Positions 34,907 through 42,658 of a stretch of 54,334 nucleotides of DNA are shown here, piece after piece; positions within the stretch are counted from its first letter, which is position 1, and every line of letters starts with the position of its first letter. The position numbers and the translations under genes were made by a program. The notes under the pieces are model-generated. The model made no database searches, was not told the origin of the DNA, and saw nothing but the letters and a program-made list of their open reading frames with translations. Origin of the DNA: an uncultured delta proteobacterium (GTDB lineage: Bacteria; Myxococcota_A; Polyangia; Haliangiales; Haliangiaceae); assembly GCA_900696455.1 (NCBI GenBank), contig CAADGB010000202.1, forward strand, positions 1-54,334. Reading direction: 5' to 3'.

Positions 34907-36669
34907 CCCGGGCCCGGAGCCGGGCCGCGCTCCTGGCGACGATCGCGCTCGCGCTCGTGGCGCTGGCGACCGCGGCTCGCGCCGACGTCACCGGCCACGT
35001 CCTCGACGAGGGCGGGCAGCCGGTGGCCGGCGCCCGGGTCAGCCTGGAAGCCAGCGGCGAGGCCGTCCTCGCCGACGCCGCCGGCGCCTTCACCCTGCCG
35101 ACGCCCGCCGGGCGGGTCACGGTGGTCGCCGCGGCCCGCGGCTACTTCCACGGCGCCCAGGTGGTGACCGCGCCCGCCGCCGGCGTCACCCTGACCCTGG
35201 CCGCGGTGCCCCTCGACGACGACGCGACCTACGAGTTCCAGACGCCGGCGGCGTGCGGCGGCTGCCACCCGCAGCAGGTCGCCGAGTGGACCGGCTCGCC
35301 GATGGCTCGCGCCGGCGTCAACACCTGGGTCTACGACCTCTACGACGGCACCGGCACGCCGGGCGGCGCCGCCGGCTTCGTCTACACCCGCGACTCGATC
35401 CTCGCCCCGCACAACCCGGGGTCGGAGTGCGCGAGCTGTCACCAGCCCGAGCCGTGGGCGCGCGAGCCGTTCACGGCGATGCTGCCGCTGGCCGCGGCCG
35501 GCGGCCAGCACGGCGTGTCGTGCGAGGTCTGCCATCGCATGGCCGACGTCGATCCGACCAAGGTGAACTTCCCCGGGCTCTACCCGGGCGCCGTCCGCAT
35601 GGCGCGCCGCGAGGCCTACGAGCCGGTGCAGTTCGGCCTGCTCGGCGACACCGCCTTCGTCGCCGGCACGATGCGGCCGTCGTACCAGCCCCAGCTCGCC
35701 GCCCTGGTGTGCGCGACGTGTCACCAGGACAAGAACGACCCCGACGACGACGGCGACTTCGAGGAGGACGACGGCGTCATCTCCGAGCCGACCTACCTGG
35801 AGTGGCTGGCGTCGCGCTACGCCGATCCGGCCTCGCCCGATCACGCCACCTGCGTCGACTGCCACATGCCGGCGACCGGCGCGGCCGCCGCCTGCGACGT
35901 CTACACGCCCGAGCGCCCGCGCCCCGCCCGCCAGGTCCGCTCGCACCGCATCGAGGGCACGACCCCGGCCTTCCTCGAGGCGGCGGTCAGCGTCCGGGTC
36001 GCGCTCGCCGTCGACGGCGGCGAGCTGGTGGCGGACGTCGAGCTCGAGAACGACCGTACCGGCCACCACGTCCCCACCGGCGTCACCGTGCGCAACATGA
36101 TCCTCCTGGTCGAGGCCCGCCGCGTGGCCGACGGTCGCCCGCTGGCGGCGACCGGCGATCAGGTCGTCGACGAGCTGGGCGGCGTCGGCGATCCGGCCGC
36201 CGGCTACTACGCCGGCCTGCCGGGCAAGCTCTACGCCAAGGTGCCGATCGACGCGGCCGGCAACGGCCCGGTGTTCTTCACCGAGGCCGCCGGCCTGGCC
36301 CGCGACGACCGCATCCCCGCCCACGGCGTCGACCGCACGCGCTACCGCTTCGCCCTGCCATCCGGCGGCGGTGAGGTCGCGGTCGACGCCCGGGTCATCT
36401 ACCGCCGCGCCTTCCGCGCCGTGGTCGACGCCAAGGGCTGGACCGAGGACGGCCACGGCCGGCCGCTCGCCGATCTCGCCCCGCCCCACTTCGGCCACCT
36501 CATGGCCAGCGCCCGCGCCACCCTCGACGCCCCGCCGTCCGGCGACGGCGGCTGCGGCTGCGGCGCGGGGACGCCCGCCGGCCTCGCCCTGGTGGCGGCC
36601 GGCCTGCCGCTCACGCGCTGGCTTCGTCGCCGGCGCCGCCGCACCCCACCGGCGCCAGCGGCAGGCTGA
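34903..36669 (+). CDS. pentahaem cytochrome c with carboxypeptidase-like domain and MYXO-CTERM-like anchor
   Basis: 588 residues. Sec signal (ALATAARA), a carboxypeptidase-regulatory-like beta domain (VTGHVLDEGGQPVAGARV), then five CXXCH haem sites (CGGCH, CASCH, CEVCH, CATCH, CVDCH), a beta-rich C-terminal region, and a tail GDGGCGCG followed by a hydrophobic helix and an Arg run (WLRRRRRR). That tail fits the MYXO-CTERM sorting signal, in which the cysteine is processed for surface anchoring. So a pentahaem cytochrome is probably displayed on the cell surface. ATG overlaps the hcrB stop. The 3' end overlaps the convergent radical SAM gene by 59 bases. Confidence 0.88.
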   Translation: MTRARSRAALLATIALALVALATAARADVTGHVLDEGGQPVAGARVSLEASGEAVLADAAGAFTLPTPAGRVTVVAAARGYFHGAQVVTAPAAGVTLTLAAVPLDDDATYEFQTPAACGGCHPQQVAEWTGSPMARAGVNTWVYDLYDGTGTPGGAAGFVYTRDSILAPHNPGSECASCHQPEPWAREPFTAMLPLAAAGGQHGVSCEVCHRMADVDPTKVNFPGLYPGAVRMARREAYEPVQFGLLGDTAFVAGTMRPSYQPQLAALVCATCHQDKNDPDDDGDFEEDDGVISEPTYLEWLASRYADPASPDHATCVDCHMPATGAAAACDVYTPERPRPARQVRSHRIEGTTPAFLEAAVSVRVALAVDGGELVADVELENDRTGHHVPTGVTVRNMILLVEARRVADGRPLAATGDQVVDELGGVGDPAAGYYAGLPGKLYAKVPIDAAGNGPVFFTEAAGLARDDRIPAHGVDRTRYRFALPSGGGEVAVDARVIYRRAFRAVVDAKGWTEDGHGRPLADLAPPHFGHLMASARATLDAPPSGDGGCGCGAGTPAGLALVAAGLPLTRWLRRRRRRTPPAPAAG

Positions 36670-38497
36670 CCCGCCCCGGCCGCGACGCCGGCATGCCGGT
36701 GGCGCGGTTGGTGACGGTCCGGACCGCTGGCGGCGGCGGGGCCTCGCCGCGCAGGCGCGTGCGCGCGCGGTCGACGCGATCGAGCAGCTCGTCGAGGAGC
36801 GCGGTGCGGAGGCCGGCGTGAACCGAACCCTGCAGCCGGTGCACGAGGTCGGTCCTGCGGCTCGCCGTCTCGGCCGGGGTCCGATGCTCGGTGCGCAGGA
36901 GGCCGGGCTGCTGCAGGAGCCCGGTGGCGCGGGTCAGGCGGGCGCCCAGGTAGAGCGCGGGCGCGAGGCGCTCGCGCACCAGCTCGCTGGCCGACGGCCG
37001 GCCGGTGAGGCGGATGATGTCGGCGCGCAGGAGCTCGGCGCGGGCCCGCACCTCGGGGCTGGGCGCGAACATCGCGGCCGTGCGCAGGAGCGGCAGCACC
37101 CCGCGGACCTCGTCGCGCAGGAGCTCGGCGCGGGCCCGCAGGAGCGGATCGGGATCGTGGCGCAGCTCGGTGAACCCGGTCAGCCACACCCGGGCCAGGC
37201 GCATCGGCGTCGGGCCGAGCCTCCGGAAGTCCTCGCGGTAGAGCTCGCGCTGCAGGGCCTCGACGACCTCGGGGCGGTCGATCTTGGGGTGCGTGAAGTG
37301 CATCGCGAAGCCGTCCCACCGCCGCAGGTCGGGCGCCGCCTGGAGCTCGGGGCGGTAGCGGCCCTCGGCGATGACCTGCTCGTGGAACGGGGTGCCGGGG
37401 AAGGCGAAGTAGATGAGGCACTGGACCATGCTCGGCTCGAGCGCCATGAGCTGCTCGAACTCGGCGCGCATCCGGGCCTCGTCCTGGTAGGGGAAGCCGA
37501 TGATCATCGAGGTGAGCTGGCCGCAGCCGACCGCGCGCAGGTCGGCGTAGAGCTCGTCGATGCGCCGCCCCTCCTGCTTGCCGTAGCCGGCGGCGGTGCC
37601 CTCGAAGGCGTTCCAGACCAGGGTGAAGCCCATGGCCGCGATCTCGCGCGCGGTGAAGCGCGACAGCCCCTTGATGCTGCCGAAGCCCATGATCGACAGC
37701 GCCTCGCCGCCCTCGCGGACGCAGTCGAGGAACTGGCGGGCGCGCCTGTGGTGGAGGAAGAAGTCCTCGTCGATGAGGATGAAGCTCTTCATCGTCTTGC
37801 CGTCGGCGGCCGCCCGCCGCCGGGTCGCCATCAGCGCCTCGTAGATGTCGCGACCGCTGCCGGCGAAGCGCTCGTACTTGCGCTTGAAGAAGTGCGAGGT
37901 GCAGCAGAAGTCGCAGCCGTTGGGGCAACCGAGGCCGGCGGTGACGTGACCGACGACGTAGGGCGACTGGTGGCCGATCACCTGCGGCGACGGGATCGGA
38001 GCGTGGGGGTGGCGCACCGGCGCGTCGGTCGGCTCGCCGAGCTCCCGGCGCAGGAAGCCCACGCCCTCCTCGCGACAGATCGCGTCGGCCCACGGCGCCA
38101 GGACCTCGTCGGGCAGGACCGTGCCGTAGCCGCCGAGGATGATGCGGGCGCCCGGGGCGTGGCGGCGGATGAGCCCCACCATCTCGCGCACCTTGTGGAA
38201 GGTGGCGACGACGAAGTTGATGCCGACGTGGGTGTAGCCGCCGGTGGCGAGCTCGTGCACGAGCTGGCGCCGCGACGGGTAGTGGAGCGTCACCGTCGGC
38301 GCCCGCACGTTCTCGGCCAGGTAGTCGAGGGCCCACACCCGGATCACCTGGCGCAGGCTGAACGGCCCCTGGGCGCGGGTGACCTGGGCGTGGAAGAGCT
38401 CGGCGCCGACCGAGTCACCCTCGCCGGGGCCGCCGAACGGACGCATGACGCTGGTGAGGAGCAGGCGCGGTGCCGGGCTGGACGTCATGCGCGGCAT
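36611..38497 (-). CDS. B12-binding-domain radical SAM protein
   Basis: 628 residues. N-terminal cobalamin-binding-like Rossmann region (THVGINFVVATFHKVREM, ARIILGGYGTVLP) and a radical SAM cluster motif GCPNGCDFC (CX3CX2C) near residue 195, followed by a TIM-barrel half (FILIDEDFFLHH, WNAFEGT, MIIGFPYQDE). The C-terminal 200 residues are helical and Arg-rich. Class B methylases and ring-modifying enzymes share this layout; no specific substrate can be named. Flanked by mogA on the same strand 148 bases upstream. Confidence 0.85.
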   Translation of the reverse strand: MPRMTSSPAPRLLLTSVMRPFGGPGEGDSVGAELFHAQVTRAQGPFSLRQVIRVWALDYLAENVRAPTVTLHYPSRRQLVHELATGGYTHVGINFVVATFHKVREMVGLIRRHAPGARIILGGYGTVLPDEVLAPWADAICREEGVGFLRRELGEPTDAPVRHPHAPIPSPQVIGHQSPYVVGHVTAGLGCPNGCDFCCTSHFFKRKYERFAGSGRDIYEALMATRRRAAADGKTMKSFILIDEDFFLHHRRARQFLDCVREGGEALSIMGFGSIKGLSRFTAREIAAMGFTLVWNAFEGTAAGYGKQEGRRIDELYADLRAVGCGQLTSMIIGFPYQDEARMRAEFEQLMALEPSMVQCLIYFAFPGTPFHEQVIAEGRYRPELQAAPDLRRWDGFAMHFTHPKIDRPEVVEALQRELYREDFRRLGPTPMRLARVWLTGFTELRHDPDPLLRARAELLRDEVRGVLPLLRTAAMFAPSPEVRARAELLRADIIRLTGRPSASELVRERLAPALYLGARLTRATGLLQQPGLLRTEHRTPAETASRRTDLVHRLQGSVHAGLRTALLDELLDRVDRARTRLRGEAPPPPAVRTVTNRATGMPASRPGRVSLPLAPVGCGGAGDEASA

Positions 38498-38645
38498 CGT
38501 GCGTGCGCGCCCGTCAGCGCCCGGTCAGCGCTCGGGCACGAATCGGCGCGCTCGATCGCGTCGCGCGCCGCGGCGCTGGCCCGCGACGTGCGGAGGCTGA
38601 CCAGCGATCAAGGCGGGCGAGCGGGCCGCCGACCGGGCCCCGCGA

Positions 38646-39221
38646 TCAGGCGCCGCCGGGGCGACGCGCCGAGGCCGGGCGGAACGCGGCGACCACGGCC
38701 GGATCGGTCTCGACGTAGGGCGCGCCGATGAGGTCGAGGCAGTACGGCACGGCGGCGAAGACGCCGTCGAGGGTCTCGGCGATCGCCCGCGGCTGTCCGG
38801 GCAGGTTGAGGATCAGGCTCCGGCCGCGCACCGCGCCGACCTGCCGCGACAGGATCGCCGTCGGCACGTGGCGCAGGCTGACCTGTCGCATCTGCTCGCC
38901 GAACCCGGGCAGCACCCGCTCCGCCACCGCCACGGTCGCCTCCGGCGTCACGTCGCGCGGCGCCGGCCCGGTGCCACCGGTGGTGAGGACCAGGCCGCAG
39001 CCGCGCTCGTCGCACAACTCGATCAGCGTGCGCTCGATGAGGGGCTGCTCGTCGGCGATGAGCCGCTCCTCGGCGCGCCACGGGGAGGTGAGCGCGGCGC
39101 CCAGCCACGCCCGCAGCGCGGGCAGGCCGCGATCCTCGTAGTCGCCGCGCGAGGCGCGATCGGAGATCGAGAGCAGCCCGACCACGAGGGCCGCGGAGGC
39201 TTCCGGAGCGTCGGAGGTCAT
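38646..39221 (-). CDS. mogA: molybdopterin adenylyltransferase
   Basis: 191 residues. MogA/MoaB fold: LSISDRASRGDYEDRG at the N-terminus, the substrate-binding VLTTGGTGPAPRDVTPEA, and GRSLILNLPGQPRAIAETL. Adenylylates molybdopterin before molybdate insertion. The window encodes at least two molybdoenzymes (the hydroxybenzoyl-CoA reductase and the NXR-like complex) that need this cofactor. Start ATG 39221; divergent from the YtkA-like lipoprotein. Confidence 0.92.
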   Translation of the reverse strand: MTSDAPEASAALVVGLLSISDRASRGDYEDRGLPALRAWLGAALTSPWRAEERLIADEQPLIERTLIELCDERGCGLVLTTGGTGPAPRDVTPEATVAVAERVLPGFGEQMRQVSLRHVPTAILSRQVGAVRGRSLILNLPGQPRAIAETLDGVFAAVPYCLDLIGAPYVETDPAVVAAFRPASARRPGGA

Positions 39222-39315
39222 CGGCCGACCATACCCCGCGCCGGGCCGCCGCGTGGCGCGCCGCGGGCTCGCCGCGATCGAGCCCCGCGTGCCAGCGGCG
39301 GTGAGCGACCGGGCG

Positions 39316-39344
39316 TTGCTCGCCGGCGCGGCCCCCCGTAGCCT
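39316..39344 (+). promoter_or_regulatory. candidate sigma-70-type promoter
   Basis: TTGCTC (39316-39321), a 17-base spacer and TAGCCT (39339-39344). The GTG of the lipoprotein gene follows at 39360 after a GGTGGAG ribosome-site-like stretch. No FNR-like box is present here, unlike the neighbouring GMC promoter. Confidence 0.45.
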
Positions 39345-39359
39345 GGCGGTGGAGTCTTC

Positions 39360-39833
39360 GTGCGCCCCCGCCGTCGCTGCCTCGTCCCCGCCCTGGTCGC
39401 CGTCGCCGTCGCCGTGTCCGGCGCGGCCGGCTGCGGCGACGACGGGGACGACGTCATCCCGTACGACTGCTCGACCGAGCCCCGGGCCGAGCCCTTCGTG
39501 CCCGGGATGCAGCAGGTCGGCGCCGGCGGCACGTCGTTCACGCTGGTGTCGTCGGAGCCGTCGCCGCCCATCCGCGACGACAACCGCTGGGAGCTACAGA
39601 TCGGCGACGGCGGCGCCTTCACCGGGGCGGTCAAGGTCGTGCCCTTCATGCCCGACCACCGCCACGGCACGCCGATCGCGCCGGTGGTGACGCCGGTCGC
39701 CGGCAGCCCCGGTCGCTTCGTCGCCGACCCGGTCAACCTCTGGATGCCGGGGCTGTGGGACGTCACGGTGCGCGCCACCCCCGCGGGCGGCGTCCGCGAC
39801 GAGGTGGTCTTCCGCCTCTGCATCGACGGGTAG
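39360..39833 (+). CDS. YtkA-like lipoprotein
   Basis: 157 residues from a GTG. Lipoprotein signal ends AVSGAAGC. Mature domain is immunoglobulin-like with FMPDHRHGTP and LWMPGLWDVTVRA, the Met/His pattern of YtkA/FixH-type domains that can bind copper or haem-copper assembly partners. Stands alone between mogA and the GMC oxidoreductase. Confidence 0.65.
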   Translation: MRPRRRCLVPALVAVAVAVSGAAGCGDDGDDVIPYDCSTEPRAEPFVPGMQQVGAGGTSFTLVSSEPSPPIRDDNRWELQIGDGGAFTGAVKVVPFMPDHRHGTPIAPVVTPVAGSPGRFVADPVNLWMPGLWDVTVRATPAGGVRDEVVFRLCIDG

Positions 39834-39895
39834 CGGGCGACCGGAACGGCCGGTCCGTGCGAGCGACGGGCGCCGACCCGGCGCCTCCGCGCGTG

Positions 39896-39937
39896 TTGAC
39901 GGCGATCAAGTCGGTCGGCCAGCGCCGCGCCTACGCT
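39896..39937 (+). promoter_or_regulatory. FNR-like class II promoter of the GMC oxidoreductase gene
   Basis: A consensus TTGAC-GGCG-ATCAA box (39896-39909) and a TACGCT hexamer (39932-39937) 29.5 bases from its centre predict a start at about 39944. The GTG at 39943 would then be leaderless; the ATG at 39949 would have a 5-base leader. Confidence 0.75.
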
Positions 39938-39948
39938 GGAGGGTGCCG

Positions 39949-41457
39949 ATGTACGACGTCGCCGTGATCGGATCGGGCTACGGCGGCGCCGTGATCGCGG
40001 CGCGCCTGGCGCCACATGCCCGCGTGCTGCTGGTCGAGCGTGGCGCGTGGTGGCGACCCGGGCAGTTTCCCGAGGGCCTGCTCGGCCTGGCCCGGGCCCA
40101 CATGGGGGCCCACAACCCGGCCGGGCTGTGGGCGATGCGCCTGGGCGCCGGCACCGGCCTGGCGTTCGCCAGCGCCTTCGGCGGCTCGAGCGCGGTCAAC
40201 TACGGGATCACCGCGCAGCCCGACGACCACGCCTTCGCCGGCTGGCCGCTCACCGCGGCCGACCTGGCGCCGTGGTTCGCGCGGGTGCACGCCACCCTGG
40301 GCGCCAGCGCCGATCCTCGCGCCGAGCGGCTGGGCGACCAGCAGGTGCTCGACGAGCTCGAGCCCGGCGCCCGCGTCGATCTCGAGAACACGATCGACTG
40401 GGATCGCTGCGATCAGTGCGGGCGCTGCGTCCCCGGCTGCAACCGCGGCGCCAAGCGCTCGCTCGATCGCACGTACCTCGCCCTCGCGCTCGACGCCGGC
40501 GTCGAGCTCCGCCTGCGCACCGAGCTACTCGAGCTGGCCCGCGCCCGCGACGGCTACCGCCTGCGCCTGCGCGCCACCGGCGCCGTCAGCGCCGGCGACT
40601 GGGTCCCGGCCCGCCGGGTGGTGCTGGCCGCCGGCGCGCTCGGCACCCTCGACCTCCTGCACCGCAGCGGCCTCCCGCTCGGGCCCTGGTTCGGGCAGCG
40701 GATGAGCCTGAACGGCGACGGTCTCGCGTTCCTGTACGACACGCGGCGCCGGCTCTCCGGTCACAGCGGCGCGCCGATCTCGACGGCGGCCCGCCTGCGC
40801 TTCACCGACGATCTCGGCCAGCCCCGGACGCTGATGGTGATGAGCGGACGGGTGCCACGCGACGCCATGCGCTTCACCGGCGCCGCCCTGGCCACGCTGC
40901 TCGAGCTCCTGGCCGCCCGCGGCGAGCGCCGCCGCGACCGCCCGGCCCCCACCCCCGGGCGGTGGCGCCGGCGGCTGCGCGATCTGGTCGGGGTCGGCGA
41001 GCACGGCGCCCTGTCACGCACGTTCATGTACAAGCTCGACGGTCAGGACGGGGCCCGCGGCACCGCGCGCTTCACCGGCGGCGGCGCGGTGATCGACTGG
41101 CCCGACTACGCCCGCGATCCGATCATGCAGCTCGCCGCCGCCCGCCTCCGACGCTGGGCCGAGCAGATCGGCGGCGTGGTCGTCCCCGACGTCGCCACCC
41201 TGCCCGGCATGCGCAGCTTCAGCGTCCACCCCCTGGGCGGCTGCCGCCTCGGCCGCGATCTCGGCGACGGCGTGGTCGACGACCTCGGGCGGCCGTTCGA
41301 TCCGCGCGGCGGGCTCCACCCCGGGCTGCGCGTCGCCGACGGCAGCATCGTGCGCGGCTCGCTCGGTGTCCCTCCCAGCCTGACGATCGCCGCGCTGGCC
41401 GAGCGTATCGCCGACGATCTGATCCGCGAGGTCGCGCAGGCCCGCGCCGCGCCCTGA
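39949..41457 (+). CDS. GMC-family FAD oxidoreductase, cholesterol oxidase (ChoD)-like
   Basis: 502 residues from ATG 39949 (GTG 39943 adds two residues). FAD dinucleotide motif VIGSGYGGAVIAARLA, GGSSAVNYG, a four-cysteine segment CDQCGRCVPGCNRGAK, and the C-terminal SVHPLGGCRLG with the GMC His/Asn region (VADGSIVRGSLGVPPSLTIAALAERIAD). Proteins of this subgroup oxidise sterols or other alcohols; the cysteine segment is shared by the ChoD-like branch. Its control by an FNR-like box suggests use under low oxygen, unusual for an FAD oxidase, so it may be a dehydrogenase. Substrate unknown. Confidence 0.82.
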   Translation: MYDVAVIGSGYGGAVIAARLAPHARVLLVERGAWWRPGQFPEGLLGLARAHMGAHNPAGLWAMRLGAGTGLAFASAFGGSSAVNYGITAQPDDHAFAGWPLTAADLAPWFARVHATLGASADPRAERLGDQQVLDELEPGARVDLENTIDWDRCDQCGRCVPGCNRGAKRSLDRTYLALALDAGVELRLRTELLELARARDGYRLRLRATGAVSAGDWVPARRVVLAAGALGTLDLLHRSGLPLGPWFGQRMSLNGDGLAFLYDTRRRLSGHSGAPISTAARLRFTDDLGQPRTLMVMSGRVPRDAMRFTGAALATLLELLAARGERRRDRPAPTPGRWRRRLRDLVGVGEHGALSRTFMYKLDGQDGARGTARFTGGGAVIDWPDYARDPIMQLAAARLRRWAEQIGGVVVPDVATLPGMRSFSVHPLGGCRLGRDLGDGVVDDLGRPFDPRGGLHPGLRVADGSIVRGSLGVPPSLTIAALAERIADDLIREVAQARAAP

Positions 41458-41493
41458 TCGCCGGGCGCCGCGGCGACGCGGCCGCGCTGCCCG

Positions 41494-42546
41494 TCAGCTC
41501 ACCACGTCCGCGTCGGCCTCCGCGTCGGCCGCGTCGTCGGTCTCGGTCAGGACGTCGTCCAGCGCGCGGCGCGGCGCCCGCCACGCCACCGGGTCGGCGT
41601 GGCCGAGGCGGAGGATCATCTGCGGCTCGTCGTCGAGGCCGAGCAGGACCGCCAGCTCCTCGCGCAGATCGGCGAGCTCGAGGACCTGGTTGAGGAAGGC
41701 CGAGGCCAGGCCGTGGGCCGTGGCTCGCAGCAGCACGGCCTGCAGCGCCTGGCCGCAGTCGAGCCAGTCGACGGGCTCGTCGCCGTCGGTGGCCAGGACC
41801 ACCACCAGCGGCGAGCCGCGCACCAGCTCGCGCTCGAGCTCGCCGAAGCGCTCGCCCAGATCGAGCGTGCGCAGGCGGCGGGTGATCGTGAACGGCAGCG
41901 GCGAGCCGTACTCCTTCTCGGCGAACGGGATGCCGTCCTTGCGCTGGCTCCCCGCCGGCGCCAGCCACCGCCCCAGCTCGTCGCGGAAGTCGGCGTCGGC
42001 GTACTGACGGCGGTCGGCCTCGGCCACCAGCCCGGCCAGGAGCCGCTTCTGCTCGGGCGTGAGCCGGAACATCCGGGCCCGCTGCCGGCGCGCCTCCCGC
42101 GCCAGCTCGTCGGCGACGTCCTGCCCGACCGGCCGCGGGTGGAAGGGCCGCCGGTTGGTGCTGCGACGGCCGATCGCGGTGAGCAGCGCGCGGTCGTCGT
42201 CGGTGGGCATGCGCGGCAACCCGAGCTCGATCACGGCCAGGAGCTGCGGGCGCTCGGGGTCGGGCATCACCCGCACGTCGTCGCAGAAGCCGCAGGCGCG
42301 GATCGCCACCCGCGCGTTGTAGAGGGCGCAGCCGCAGCTCACCACGAGCTGACGGCGCGCCGGATCGATCACGCCCAGGTGGTGGCGCTCGTCGGCGTGC
42401 AGCTCGAGGCGCGCGCCGCGGCGGACGAACCGCCACGGCTGCGAGTTGTGCGAGCTAGGGGCCTGGATGGCGCACGCCACCGCGCCGCGCAGGATCGTCA
42501 TCGGGTCGAGCGCCGGGGCCAGTCGCGCGGGCATGTCCGCCATCAT
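41494..42546 (-). CDS. Acg-type FMN-binding nitroreductase-fold protein
   Basis: 350 residues (starts at 42546, 42543 or 42534 possible). Resembles the Acg family (Mycobacterium tuberculosis Rv2032), a nitroreductase-like fold. Seen are APSSHNSQPWRF near residue 30, GRRSTNRRPF in the middle, PLVVVLATDGDEP, and a C-terminal RLGHADPVAWRAPRRALDDVL. Family members bind or sequester flavin and are linked to hypoxia regulons in mycobacteria. Convergent with the GMC gene, 36 bases apart. Confidence 0.8.
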   Translation of the reverse strand: MMADMPARLAPALDPMTILRGAVACAIQAPSSHNSQPWRFVRRGARLELHADERHHLGVIDPARRQLVVSCGCALYNARVAIRACGFCDDVRVMPDPERPQLLAVIELGLPRMPTDDDRALLTAIGRRSTNRRPFHPRPVGQDVADELAREARRQRARMFRLTPEQKRLLAGLVAEADRRQYADADFRDELGRWLAPAGSQRKDGIPFAEKEYGSPLPFTITRRLRTLDLGERFGELERELVRGSPLVVVLATDGDEPVDWLDCGQALQAVLLRATAHGLASAFLNQVLELADLREELAVLLGLDDEPQMILRLGHADPVAWRAPRRALDDVLTETDDAADAEADADVVS

Positions 42547-42658
42547 GCAAGCCGCCGGCCGGCTGCGTCCCGGCAGCCCGCGCGGACCACGCGCAGATGC
42601 TGCGCGCGACCGCGGGTCCGACCGCCGCCTCCGCAGGCCTTGCGCGCGGTGGCGGTAC

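Noticed and set aside
38598-38611. CTGAC...ATCAA upstream of the radical SAM gene
   Set aside because: The half-sites are separated by five bases instead of four, and it is about 100 bases from the start codon with no matching -10.
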